Shown here one piece after another: positions 46,435-56,246 of a stretch of 64,000 nucleotides of DNA. The translations under genes and the position numbers were made by a program. Each line of letters starts with the position of its first letter. Position 1 is the first letter of the stretch. The notes under the pieces were generated by a model, which did no database searches, was not told the DNA's origin, and worked only from the letters and a program-made list of their open reading frames with translations. Source of the stretch: Bombyx mori (lineage: Eukaryota; Arthropoda; Insecta; Lepidoptera; Bombycidae); NCBI RefSeq assembly GCF_030269925.1, contig NC_085116.1, positions 434,001 through 498,000 on the forward strand, given 5' to 3'.

Positions 46435-47725
46435 CATAGGCAGCACTGAAAATTTCGGGAAGTAACGAAGTGACACAACATTACTATTTAAAAATGTATT
46501 TATTGCTTTTCGAAGTATTCTCCGCGAAATTTGACACATTTTTCCATACGATGGAACCAATCATTGAGGCAACCATTCCATTCGGAAGTTGGGGTCTCCA
46601 AAATGGCCGTTTTGTAGGCATCCACAGCTTCTTCAGGTGATGAAAATCTCTGTCCACGCAATTTATTCTTTATTTTAGGGAAAGTATAGAAATCATTAGG
46701 GCTTAGGTCGGGGCTGTACGGCGGATGGTTTAATAATTCTATGTTTTCTTGCTCTAAAAACTCTTTTGTTCTGTGCGCGGTGTGAGAACTCGCATTGTCG
46801 TGATGGAGGATGATGCGGCGGTTGCAGTTCTCTTTACGGAGTTCAGAAACGACCTGTGGCAAACAAATGCTAGCATACCATTCTGCATTAACCGTTCTTT
46901 GTCACTCAAGAGGAATAGTCGTAACATGGCCGGTTTTGGAGACAAACGTGGCCACCATTTTTTTTGCAACACTCCGTGAACGAACAATTTTTGTTGGCTT
47001 TAACTCATTTTCGAACACCCAAACTCGTGACTGGTTTTTTGTTTCGGGTTCGTACGCGTATATCCAGGATTCGTCACCTGATACAACGTTGTATACAGCA
47101 TTTGAGGATCCTGCGTGGAATCTTTGGAAAGTTCTGACGCACCAAGTAACACGAGCCGCTTTTTGCTCTTCACAGAGCGAATGCGGTATCCATCGGGAAA
47201 ACAACTTTTTTACACCTAATTGTTCATGCAAGATTATTTGTATTTGACTCATGCCAATGTCTAAAGTTGCCTGAATTTCGCGGTATGTCACATGTCGATC
47301 TTCCTCAATCAGCTTACGCACAGCATCAACGTTTTCTTGGGTGACTGCAGTTTTTGGACGACCTTGACGGGGATCATCACTGAGCTTAACACGTCCACGT
47401 TGAAACTCAGCAAACCAGCGATAAATTGTGGTTTTGGATGGGGCTTCATCACCAAATGCAGAAATTACCCGGTCAACACACTGTTTTTGTGTTAAACCAC
47501 TTCGAAAGTCATAATAAATCATCGCTCTTGAATTTTCTCGAGTCAATTCCATTTTCTCAATGACTAAACAAGTTTGACAAAACCTCGTGACAAGACCGAG
47601 AATCTTTTTTTAAATAAATAAATGGTATTCGATTTTTAAAACCAAGGAGATTTCAATTAAAAAGATTTTAATATGACAGGAACAGTGGAAATATTCCATT
47701 CCCGATACTTTTAGTGCAGCCCTCG
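46435..47725 (-). mobile_element. DD34D mariner, 1291 bp, nested in DD37D mariner
   Basis: Inverted ends are CATAGGCAGCACTGAAAATT at the left and CGAGGGCTGCACTAAAAGTA (complement) at the right, about 27 bp and imperfect. The TA duplication is at 46433-46434 and 47726-47727. The host transposase frame reads straight through when the element and one TA are removed. Full mariner length. Confidence 0.93.
46500..47552 (-). pseudogene. Mariner transposase (DD34D), one in-frame stop
   Basis: 350 codon positions in one frame. N-terminal half: two helix-turn-helix motifs for terminal-repeat binding (KTTIYRWFAEFQRG; TYREIQATLDIGMSQ). Catalytic centre: GDESWIY, HHDNASSHTA and SPDLSPNDF, with 34 residues between the second and third D. 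A single TGA at 46902-46904 (IPLE*QRTVNAEW) interrupts it; CGA to TGA would explain it. The rest is open, so a young, recently inactivated copy. Cut-and-paste transposition at TA was its role. Confidence 0.95.
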
Positions 47726-48086
47726 TAGTACCTAGAACCATGTCGCGTATTTTAAAAGATGACTTAAAACTTGCAGCCTATAAGAGACGTACTGGTCATT
47801 TCTTAACTGATAATTTAAAAGAGAATAGGGTGGTAAAATCGAAACAACTACTGAAGCGGTACGCAAAGGGAGGTCAGAAAAATTTTGTTTACGGATGAGA
47901 AAATTTTTACAATTGAGCAACAATTTTAACAAACAAAATGACCGTATTTATGCTCAAAGCTCTAAGGAAGCTTCCCAATTAGTCGACAGAGTGCAACGTG
48001 GGCACTATCCGACTTCAGTGATGGCTTGGTGGGGTATTAGCTATAAAGGAGTGACTGAGCCATACTTTTGTGAAAAAGGTATCAAA

Positions 48087-51000
48087 AGGTTTTGGGGGTT
48101 GGTGCTTCCCGCTTCCGTAGGTTTAACCCGCGATTCCCTACAAGTGACCCCTGGGTGGTGCTAAACGGGAGCCGAAAACAAAACCGGTGGTAGGACCTAG
48201 TCCGACTGGCTGGCGACCACCCTCCAACTAGAGTCCGCCGCCAAATAGCCTAGCTGTGTTCCGGCGTGTGGGTTGGAGAGCCAGTTCTATCCCTTCCCTT
48301 TCCCCTTCCTTGTTGGGGGTGAGTCTTGGTGACGCCTGGAACTTGCGGAGCAGACGTGCGTGCGAACTCACGGGGCGTGATTGTTTGACGGGGGTATAGG
48401 GAGACCCAGTGAAACGGTACCCGCTGCCGCCCGCCGGTCAGTAGGGGACCTGAACCCGGGTGTCTCTACTAAACTCCGCCCCGGGAAGCTGTCCCGCCAA
48501 CCGGTGTAAAATCCTGTCGTGCGGTCGTCGTGCCGGAGTCGGAGACCGGAGTGGATCCCGGCGATCGCATGCAGAGTGGACTGGGGGCCCTTCCATGCCC
48601 TGCGTCGGTCTCTCACGCAATCCGTGGTCGAGCACGTACTATGTTCCGCGCTTCATTCAGGTGTTGCCTCGGTCTCACCTCCAACATCCTACCTCTCCTA
48701 ATCCTACTCTCCGTAAATTGAACAACTATGAAGTCGACAAAAAAAAAGAAAAGGGTTTCACAGGCGGTTCCCCATTCCACATTTAATGTGGATTTCAGCA
48801 ATGTCAGGGGCCTACATAGCAACCTTGACGCCGTACACCACCACCTTGAGACGGCGCAGCCTGCCCTGCTTTTTTTAACGGAGACGCAGATATCTGCTCC
48901 GGATGATACCTCATACCTTGAGTACCCCGGCTACGTATTGGAGCACAACTTCCTGCGTAAAGCCGGGGTGTGCGTATTCGTCCGGGCTGATGTCTGTTGT
49001 CGCCGTCTTCGGGGCCTCGAACAACGGGACCTGTCCCTCTTGTGGCTGCGCGTAGACCACGGGGGCCGTAGCCGAATCTACGCGTGCCTGTACAGGTCCC
49101 ACAGCAGTGATGCAGGTTCAGCTCTGTTTGAGCATGTGCAAGAGGGGACTAACCGCGTGCTTGAGCAGTACCCATCTGCGGAGGTGGTGGTTCTTGGAGA
49201 CTTTAACGCTCACCACCAAGAGTGGTTGGGGTCCAGAACCACTGACCTCCCGGGTCGGACTGCCTACGATTTCGCCTTGGCCTACGGCTTCTCCCAGCTG
49301 GTGACACAGCCCACCCGTGTCCCAGATATCGAGGGGCACGAGCCTTCTTTGTTGGACCTTCTGCTGACCACAGATCCGGCCGGATACAGTGTGGTGGTCG
49401 ACGCTCCGCTTGGATCGTCTGATCACTGCCTTATTCGTGCTGCCGTACCACTCTCTCGTCCTGATCGTCGAACGACGACCGGGTATCGAAGAGTTTGGCG
49501 GTATATGTCAGCAGATTGGGATGGATTGCGTGAATTTTACGCATCCTACCCATGGGGGCGGTTCTGCTTTTCCTCTGCTGATCCTGACGTCTGTGCGGAC
49601 CGTCTTAAAGACGTGGTGCTCCAGGGGATGGAATTGTTTATTCCCTCCTCTGAAGTGCCCGTTGGGGGTCGCAGCAGACCCTGGTATAACAATGCCAGCA
49701 GGGATGCTGCACGCCTCAAGCGGTCCGCATACGTGGCATGGGATAATGCCAGGAGACGTCGGGATCCTAACATCTCAGGGGAAAGGCGGAAATATAACGC
49801 CGCTTCCAGGTCCTACAAGAAGGTAATTGCCAAGGCGAAGTCGGAGCACGTTGCTAGAGTTGGCGAGCGATTGAAGAGCTATCCCTCCGGGAGCCGTGCT
49901 TTTTGGTCGCTCGCCAAAGCTGCAGAAGGAAACTTTTGCAGGTCTAGTCTCCCACCACTGCGCAAGTCCGATGACAATCTGGCCCACAGCGCGAAAGAGA
50001 AGGCTGACCTTCTGGTCAAACTCTTCGCCTCGAACTCGACTGTGGACGACGGGGGTGCCACACCACCGAACATCCCCCGGTGTGATAGCTCCCTGCCGGA
50101 TATCTGCTTCACACAGTGTGCAGTCAGGCGGGAGCTCCGACTCCTGGACGTCCATAAGTCGAGTGGGCCAGAAGGCATCCCCGCAGTGGTTTTGAAAACG
50201 TGCGCCCCTGAGCTGACACCTGCGCTAACGCGTTTGTATCGCCTCTCTTATTGCACTAACAGGGTTCCGTCTTCATGGAAGACCGCCCACGTCCACCCTA
50301 TCCCCAAGAAGGGTGACCGGTCGAACCCATCGAGCTACAGGCCTATCGCGATAACTTCCTTGCTTTCCAAGGTGATGGAGCGAATTATAAATACACAACT
50401 CCTGAAGTATCTTGAAGATCGCCAGCTGATCAGTGACCGACAGTACGGTTTCCGTCACGGTCGCTCAGCTGGCGATCTTCTTGTATACCTTACTCACAGG
50501 TGGGCTGAAGCCTTGGAGAGCAAGGGCGAGGCTCTTGCTGTGAGCCTTGATATCGCGAAGGCCTTCGACAGGGTCTGGCATAGGGCACTTCTATCGAAGT
50601 TACCATCTTACGGAATCCCCGAGGGTCTCTGCAAGTGGATCGCTAGCTTTTTGGATGGGCGGAGCATCACGGTCGTTGTAGACGGTGACTGTTCTGATAC
50701 CATGACCATCAACGCTGGCGTTCCACAAGGTTCGGTGCTCTCCCCCACGCTTTTCATCCTGTATATCAATGACATGCTGTCTATTGATGGCATGCATTGC
50801 TATGCGGATGACAGCACGGGGGATGCGCGATATATCGGCCATCAGAGTCTCTCTCGGAGCGTGGTGCAAGAGAGACGATCAAAACTTGTGTCTGAAGTGG
50901 AGAACTCTCTGGGGCGAGTCTCCGAATGGGGTGAATTGAACTTGGTTCAATTCAACCCGATAAAGACACAAGTTTGCGCGTTCACTGCGAAGAAGGACCC

Positions 51001-51715
51001 CTTTGTCATGGCGCCGCAATTCCAAGGAGTATCCCTGCAACCTTCCAAGAGTATCGGGATACTTGGGGTCGACGTTTCGAGCGATGTCCAGTTTCGGAGT
51101 CATTTGGAAGGCAAAGCCAAGTTGGCGTCCAAAATGCTGGGAGTCCTCAACAGAGCGAAGCGGTACTTCACGCCTGGACAAAGACTTTTGCTTTATAAAG
51201 AACAAGTCCGGCCTCGCATGGAGTACTGCTCCCATCTCTGGGCCGGGGCTCCCAAATACCAGCTTCTTCCATTTGACTCCATACAGAGGAGGGCCGTTCG
51301 GATTGTCGATAATCCCATTCTCTCGGATCGTTTGGAGCCTCTGGGTCTGCGGAAGGACTTCGGTTCCCTCTGTATTTTATACCGTATGTTCCATGGGGAG
51401 TGCTCTGAGGAATTGTTCGAGATGATACCAGCATCTCGTTTTTACCATCGCACCGCCCGCCACCGGAGTAGAGTTCATCCATACTACCTGGAGCCACTGC
51501 GGTCATCCACAGTGCGTTTCCAGAGATCTCTTTTGCCACGTACCATCCGGCTATGGAATGAGCTCCCCTCCTCGGTGTTTCCCGAGCGCTATGACATGTC
51601 CTTCTTCAAACGAGGCTTGTGGAGAGTATTAAGCGGTAGGCAGCGGCTTGGCTCTGCCCCTGGCATTGCTGAAGTCCATGGGCGACGGTAACCACTCACC
51701 ATCAGGTGGGCCGTA
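48087..51715 (+). mobile_element. Non-LTR retrotransposon, second copy, ORF intact, 3' tail missing
   Basis: Same family as 24371-28008 and very similar from about 48136 onwards. 48087-48135 has no counterpart in the other copy and may be extra 5' UTR. The 3' end stops at ...GGGCCGTA, without the final 'tgctcgtctgcc' segment and without a poly-A tail, directly against the mariner host. This is unusual and suggests a deletion at the junction after or during insertion. Confidence 0.9.
48728..51691 (+). CDS. Endonuclease-reverse transcriptase of non-LTR retrotransposon
   Basis: 987 residues, intact, same domain order and catalytic residues as the protein at 24453-27416: endonuclease to about residue 245 (TETQ, LGDFNAHH, SDHCL), RT with DIAKAFDRVWH, GVPQGSVLSP and YADDST. 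An in-frame TGA nine bases before the ATG fixes this start. About 12 substitutions from the sister copy, e.g. DG to EG in SSGPEGIP and D to N in GDRSNP; the latter lie in RT regions that are usually conserved, so activity may be reduced. Interrupts the mariner transposase at 48087. Confidence 0.95.
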   Translation: MKSTKKKKRVSQAVPHSTFNVDFSNVRGLHSNLDAVHHHLETAQPALLFLTETQISAPDDTSYLEYPGYVLEHNFLRKAGVCVFVRADVCCRRLRGLEQRDLSLLWLRVDHGGRSRIYACLYRSHSSDAGSALFEHVQEGTNRVLEQYPSAEVVVLGDFNAHHQEWLGSRTTDLPGRTAYDFALAYGFSQLVTQPTRVPDIEGHEPSLLDLLLTTDPAGYSVVVDAPLGSSDHCLIRAAVPLSRPDRRTTTGYRRVWRYMSADWDGLREFYASYPWGRFCFSSADPDVCADRLKDVVLQGMELFIPSSEVPVGGRSRPWYNNASRDAARLKRSAYVAWDNARRRRDPNISGERRKYNAASRSYKKVIAKAKSEHVARVGERLKSYPSGSRAFWSLAKAAEGNFCRSSLPPLRKSDDNLAHSAKEKADLLVKLFASNSTVDDGGATPPNIPRCDSSLPDICFTQCAVRRELRLLDVHKSSGPEGIPAVVLKTCAPELTPALTRLYRLSYCTNRVPSSWKTAHVHPIPKKGDRSNPSSYRPIAITSLLSKVMERIINTQLLKYLEDRQLISDRQYGFRHGRSAGDLLVYLTHRWAEALESKGEALAVSLDIAKAFDRVWHRALLSKLPSYGIPEGLCKWIASFLDGRSITVVVDGDCSDTMTINAGVPQGSVLSPTLFILYINDMLSIDGMHCYADDSTGDARYIGHQSLSRSVVQERRSKLVSEVENSLGRVSEWGELNLVQFNPIKTQVCAFTAKKDPFVMAPQFQGVSLQPSKSIGILGVDVSSDVQFRSHLEGKAKLASKMLGVLNRAKRYFTPGQRLLLYKEQVRPRMEYCSHLWAGAPKYQLLPFDSIQRRAVRIVDNPILSDRLEPLGLRKDFGSLCILYRMFHGECSEELFEMIPASRFYHRTARHRSRVHPYYLEPLRSSTVRFQRSLLPRTIRLWNELPSSVFPERYDMSFFKRGLWRVLSGRQRLGSAPGIAEVHGRR

Positions 51716-52233
51716 CAAGTGTATCAAGATACTATTCTTGAGAAAGTAGTGAAGCCCCTTAACAACACCATGTTCAATAATCAAGGATGGTCCTTCCAGC
51801 AAGACTCGGCGCCAGGTCATAAAGCTCGGTCTACGCAGTCTTTGTTGGAAACGAACGTTTCGGACTTCATCAAAGCTGAAGACTGGCCGTCGTCTAGTCC
51901 CGATCTTAATTCGCTGGATTATTATTTATGGTCAGTTTTAGAGAGTACGGCTTATTCTAAACGCCATGATAATTTGGAGTCCCTAAAACAATCCGTACGA
52001 TTGGCAGTGAAAAATTTTCCCATGGAAAGAGTGCGTGCTTCTATTGATAACTGGCCTCAACGTTTAAAGGACTGTATTGCAGCCAATGGGGACCACTTCG
52101 AATAAGCTTTTTATACTTTAAATTGTTTTATATTTATCTATTAAACCAACACACTGTAAAAGTAATAAACGTTATTTGCAATAGTTTTTATTTTTATTTT
52201 TAATTGTAACAGTATTTATGGCCAGACTAAGTA

Positions 52234-53060
52234 CATGAGCACCCTTCATAGAGACAGGCGATGTAATATATTTTCTCACTGAAACTAGGTACTTGTTATT
52301 ATTGTAACAACTAGTCCGTCGTGAATACCTGTTAATGAGAAAAAACGTATAAAATTAGCCTCTCTACAATCGAAGACACTTAGCAACCATAATTGTTAGA
52401 TGCCTAAGAAAGCTAACGATCATGAGGGCGCAGATATGCCGCTACGAGCCGAACTATTAATATATTTCCGCGTCTTTGGGGTTAATTTACTCTCCAATAC
52501 AAATTACACCGTCAGCAGCTGTATTCATCTAAAATACTAAGAAATTCTAAAAGGAGCTTAGATACTGTGTAGCGAAATTAGAAACTAGAGTGTGTAGGAT
52601 AGTATACTACGTCGATCAAATTAATTATAAATATATTCAAATCAGCACCTAATTTAGAAGCATGACGTTCAAAAATTCAATGAGGCACTATTTGATGTTC
52701 CAAAATGTAAACAATCCAATAGTATACAAAATTAATCCAAACATTTCACTTAAATCAAGAAGTTAATTTATCTTCAGTAAAAATACTTTCAAATGAGAAT
52801 TTGTTTTGGCTCGCCACCAAAATGGGTGTGTCTGTAATCATAGACGGTCATAAACTCGCAACACTCACTCGAAACTACTAATAAAAGCAGATAAAACTGT
52901 TAATCGAGATTTGTATGTATGTATTTCGCACTTATCTGAACACATGGCGCTGTAATGTGTCCAGGCACACTGACTGTCCGATAGCCAATATTTAAGCACG
53001 CTTCAGTCACATCCTGGTGTCGGTCCAAACAGGAAATTAATTCAGTGTTATTATTTGCAG
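52234..53060. other. Upstream region of the receptor gene
   Basis: No open frame. Contains TATTTAA at 52989 and TCAGTC at 53003, weak TATA/initiator candidates with spacing a little too short. 53048-53060 is acceptor-like (ttatttgcag). Confidence 0.4.
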
Positions 53061-53097
53061 GTAAATTACTCTTCTTGAAGAATCACTTTCGGTAAAA

Positions 53098-54330
53098 ATG
53101 GAGATAGAAGAAATTGAGCTGTACAGACAAATGAACTACAGCTACGACTTTAACGGGACCTTCAACGGGACCATGGGCACTTGTCCCATCGTCAATCTTC
53201 CGTACGTATCCATCGTGACGCAGGTACTGTACGCCCTGGTCTGCATTGTAGGCCTGCTCGGAAACACCCTCGTCATATACGTTGTCCTGCGCTACTCCAA
53301 GATGCAGACCGTCACCAACATGTACATAGTAAACTTGGCCATCGCGGACGAGTGCTTCCTCATCGGGATACCGTTCCTTATTACGACCATGTCCCTTAAT
53401 AAGTGGCCCTTTGGAGATTACATGTGCAAGACTTACATGATTTCGACCGGGATCAATCAGTTTACCAGTAGTATATTCCTGTGTATAATGAGTGCTGATA
53501 GATACATTGCTGTATGTCATCCAATTGCGGCCCCTCGGCTTAGAACACCGTGCGTGTCACGAATCGTATCGGCAGCCGCCTGGACAGCGTCCGCAGCAAT
53601 CATGACGCCTATATTCATGTACGCGAAATTGGTTCGGATTGGAAACAAACTATCTTGCAATATCGTATGGCCAGAACAAGACTTCAGCCAAGGCCAGATT
53701 ACATTCACGTTGTATTCGTTCGCTCTCGGTTTTGCTGCGCCCCTGACTCTTATATTCATTTTCTACTGCCTCGTCATTCGGAAATTGAAGACAGTTGGCC
53801 CAAAGAACAAATCGAAGGAAAAGAAGCGTTCTCATAGGAAAGTGACGAAGTTGGTATTAACTGTGATTGCTGTATACGTCTTGTGCTGGCTACCGTACTG
53901 GGCCTTCCAGATGGCACTTATCTACTCCCCTCCATCGCAATGTGTGAACCACATAACGATCACTGTTTTTCTTGTCGCCGCCTGCTTCAGCTACAGCAAT
54001 TCCGCAATGAATCCGATCCTCTACGCGTTTCTGTCTGATAATTTCAAGAAGAGTTTTTTGAAAGCGTGCACTTGTGCCGCCGGAAAGGACGTGAACGCCA
54101 CTCTGCACGTTGAGAACAGCGTTATCCCGCGAAGAAGGGCACGAGCGCAGGCCAGGGCGGCGGAGGCGAGGGGTGGATTTGCTGCGGCTGTCGGGGGCTC
54201 GCGATCTGAAGCGTCTACAGCGATGACGTCTCGCTCGATGGCCGCCAGCGAGGTGCTGCCACTGGAAGCGCGTCCCCCGACCTTGACCCCCCTGATAGCG
54301 CACAACGGCCTCTCGCACTCGCGACTCTGA
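53098..54330 (+). CDS. AstC-R: Allatostatin-C receptor (somatostatin-receptor-like GPCR)
   Basis: 410 residues, seven-helix class A GPCR of the plasma membrane. It would sense the neuropeptide allatostatin-C (PISCF type), which in moths restrains juvenile-hormone synthesis and gut activity; coupling to Gi/o is the family rule. N-glycosylation sites at N13, N19 and N23. TM1 about 36-65 with GN at 55-56; TM2 with LAIAD at 80-84; C110-C187 disulphide pair; DRY at 134-136; CWLP at 263-266; NPILY at 305-309. C-terminal cysteines 324 and 326 are possible palmitoylation sites; an Ala/Arg-rich tail follows. Intron-free. I recall the silkworm orthologue as BNGR-A1; family assignment is strong, ligand inferred. 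Confidence 0.92.
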   Translation: MEIEEIELYRQMNYSYDFNGTFNGTMGTCPIVNLPYVSIVTQVLYALVCIVGLLGNTLVIYVVLRYSKMQTVTNMYIVNLAIADECFLIGIPFLITTMSLNKWPFGDYMCKTYMISTGINQFTSSIFLCIMSADRYIAVCHPIAAPRLRTPCVSRIVSAAAWTASAAIMTPIFMYAKLVRIGNKLSCNIVWPEQDFSQGQITFTLYSFALGFAAPLTLIFIFYCLVIRKLKTVGPKNKSKEKKRSHRKVTKLVLTVIAVYVLCWLPYWAFQMALIYSPPSQCVNHITITVFLVAACFSYSNSAMNPILYAFLSDNFKKSFLKACTCAAGKDVNATLHVENSVIPRRRARAQARAAEARGGFAAAVGGSRSEASTAMTSRSMAASEVLPLEARPPTLTPLIAHNGLSHSRL

Positions 54331-54761
54331 GTGCGGGTCTCGCGCCGCCACCGCGAGCCGTGCGCACTCGTCGAAGATGACACTATCTTAGTATCTATTG
54401 ATTGAAGTAGACGGATGCTGATTGGTCGACAGCCTTGAAAGACTTGAGCCCCGTCTTTCGGGCTGTCGTTATTTGCGTCCTTTACGTTGTAAGTGTATGA
54501 AATAAGAATGGACTAGCACGTTTTTGAGTTTAGACTAATTAATTAAGTAATAGTGCGATACGTGTGTATTAAAATAATTCGTCATTAATATTCGATCTAG
54601 GATTATTTGTGAAGAATTTATTAAGGTAATTTATTATGACTATCGCTAAGCGAATATAGTTTTAATATTTGTACACCTTTGTCTAATTAGAATTGTAAAT
54701 TATAATAATACAAATGTACATATCGTGTAAATATTCGTGATTGTCGTTGTGTTAAAATTGT

Positions 54762-54767
54762 AATAAA
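54762..54767 (+). terminator. Poly(A) signal of AstC-R
   Basis: AATAAA, about 430 nt after the stop codon, followed by 'attacgttcgtttcaatgta' with GT-rich sequence; the first good signal in the AT-rich 3' UTR. Confidence 0.6.
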
Positions 54768-55029
54768 ATTACGTTCGTTTCAATGTAGTCGGTGGTTTTA
54801 TTTATCTCACAATAAATTTGATTAACCGATAAAATTCAATCTCTCAACTTAATTAGGGAACTCACAACTCGTGATTGGATTATTGCCGCGGTCCACAAAC
54901 ACCAGCACGAGGGTGCTACTGCCCAACCATATGTTGAAGTCCAAAAAAGGTCATCTCAAAGGGATAAAATATTTTTTCGACATTGACATGAGCGAAACCG
55001 CGTGTAAAAGCAAGTATGGATAAAACCGG

Positions 55030-55275
55030 ATAACAGTCACTTGGAACCACTGCATCTACGGAAGGTCTTATGTTTAGTATATAACATGTTCCATGGGGAA
55101 TCCTGGCTACTGAAGAATTACTTAAGATGATTCTTTCATTCCCGTTACCTCGAATCTGCGTTCATCTACAGTTCATTTCCAAATATTCTTTTTCTCGAGT
55201 AACATCAGGCTGGCTCTAGTATGAATAGTATTTCTCGAGCTCTCTGAGATTCCTTCTTTAAAGGCTTGAAAGTTG
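55030..55275 (+). mobile_element. Degenerate LINE C-terminal fragment
   Basis: Parallels the last 80 codons of the 987-aa ORF: 'cttatgtttagtatataaca', 'tgttccatggggaatcctgg', 'tacttaagatgattctttca', 'tcatctacagttcatttcca' and 'ctcgagctctctgagattcc'. Many indels; old copy. Confidence 0.6.
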
Positions 55276-55880
55276 AGTTGAGTTGAAGGTTGAGTTTTCA
55301 GCTGCGACAGTTTGACTGGAATAACTGATAACAAAATTAAAATCTAGCTCATCAGCCTTATTGCATTTCATTATGAAATTGGACTATGAAAACGACGAAC
55401 ATATAGTAAATGAAAACTAATATTCTGCGAGCTTTAATGAACACTTTCTACTTTATAAACAGTAATAGACAGTAGTTAATAACGTATCTTGCCATATAAC
55501 TCGTAACATGCGGTTAAAACATCCCACACGCTCTCAACTTCCGATAGCGATGTTAATCATAGAAATTGTATCTCTTAAAATAAAAATATTTCAAACGCAA
55601 AATGTTTAGGCGGGACGTGTGTTGTATTTTTGTTTGCAGCTGTTTTAAACGGTCCAAATGCGCCAGAGTTTTATTGTGGAACGAAGTTTCAAAATAGACG
55701 TCACAAAACTATTCTGTGCTACTTACTATTGGGATTGAGTCATCTACTCTAAGGAAATGAAATGGCATATTTGAAATAAAGTAAATAGTAAGTACTCATA
55801 CGTACCGAACCAAACACCCGTGTCGTACTACAAAGAAATATGCGATATATTTATTTCAGTTGAACATTTTTTGGGATCGA
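55276..55880. other. Intergenic, nothing recognised
   Basis: AT-rich; no supported feature. Confidence 0.45.
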
Positions 55881-55885
55881 AGAAT

Positions 55886-55975
55886 AGATGGCGGCCCGAA
55901 GGTCTGGCCATCTTCGCCAAGACGGGTAAGCGATCACAAGCTCTGCCAAGAAGGGCGGGATTTTATAGTAGCTGT
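55886..55975 (-). mobile_element. Degenerate jockey-like subfamily B tail
   Basis: 'ggcggcccgaaggtctggcc', 'agacgggtaagcgatcacaa' and 'gccaagaagggcgggatttt' follow the order of the 41331 copy's 3' end with about one change in five. Confidence 0.55.
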
Positions 55976-55984
55976 GACCTTTTA

Positions 55985-56098
55985 GCAGTAGGCAGCGGCC
56001 TGGCTCTGCCCCTGACATTGCTGAAGTCCATGGGCGACGGTAACCACTCACCATCAGGTGGGCCGTATGCTCGTCTGCCTACAAGGGCAATAAAAACA
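55985..56098 (+). mobile_element. LINE 3' end (987-aa family)
   Basis: About 110 bp: 'agtaggcagcggcctggctc', 'gctgaagtccatgggcgacg', 'accatcaggtgggccgtatg' and tail AATAAAAACAAA. Nearly identical to the young copies, inserted beside the older subfamily B fragment. Confidence 0.85.
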
Positions 56099-56246
56099 AA
56101 GACCTATCTATGCCGTGACCTATGTCTGCCTGCTCCTAGTATTTAAACTAGAAGTGCCCAATAACACTGAGAGTAGCTCCGTTGGAACAATAAGGACGCG
56201 TTTAGGAGGTTTATGGTATTTGGCTGCCACGTCAGCTGGATTGAGG

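Larger units (their letters stand above)
46153..52105 (+). pseudogene. DD37D mariner transposase, split and mutated
   Basis: Three coding pieces: 46153-46434 (helix-turn-helix region, GRPRSVRTKK), 47726-48086 and 51716-52105. The first piece has a stop (KMFV*RSIN) and the second has at least two frameshifts near FTDEK and TIEQQF. The catalytic first D is in FTDEK. The second and third are in QQDSA and LNSLDYY, 37 residues apart, which places it in the mori/maT mariners (DD37D). At the LINE junction the target lost a few codons between EKGIK and VYQD. Non-functional. Confidence 0.9.
46010..52231 (+). mobile_element. DD37D mariner (maT/mori type), interrupted by two later elements
   Basis: Terminal inverted repeats of about 34 bp start CTTAGTCTGGCCATAAATAC at 46010 and, in complement, at 52231. 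The TA target duplication is at 46008-46009 and 52232-52233. Removing the inner mariner (46435-47725 plus one TA) and the LINE (about 48087-51715) leaves about 1.3 kb, the normal length for this group. The transposase is read on the plus strand. Confidence 0.93.
53061..54780 (+). other. AstC-R: Last (coding) exon of AstC-R gene, inferred extent
   Basis: Acceptor 'attatttgcag' ends at 53060; 37 nt of 5' UTR precede the ATG. The 3' UTR is about 450 nt, AT-rich, and ends after AATAAA at 54762-54767. The whole coding sequence sits in this one exon. Upstream noncoding exon(s) are implied by the acceptor but not located. Confidence 0.5.

Noticed and set aside
48460..48786. 108-codon frame before the LINE ORF as ORF1
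   Set aside because: It overlaps the ORF start in another frame, lacks zinc-knuckle or coiled-coil features, and runs through sequence that looks like 5' UTR.
52989..53008. TATTTAA plus TCAGTC as the core promoter of AstC-R
   Set aside because: The spacing (about 16 bases) is too short for a TATA-initiator pair and an acceptor follows at 53060, so it is only mentioned, not called.
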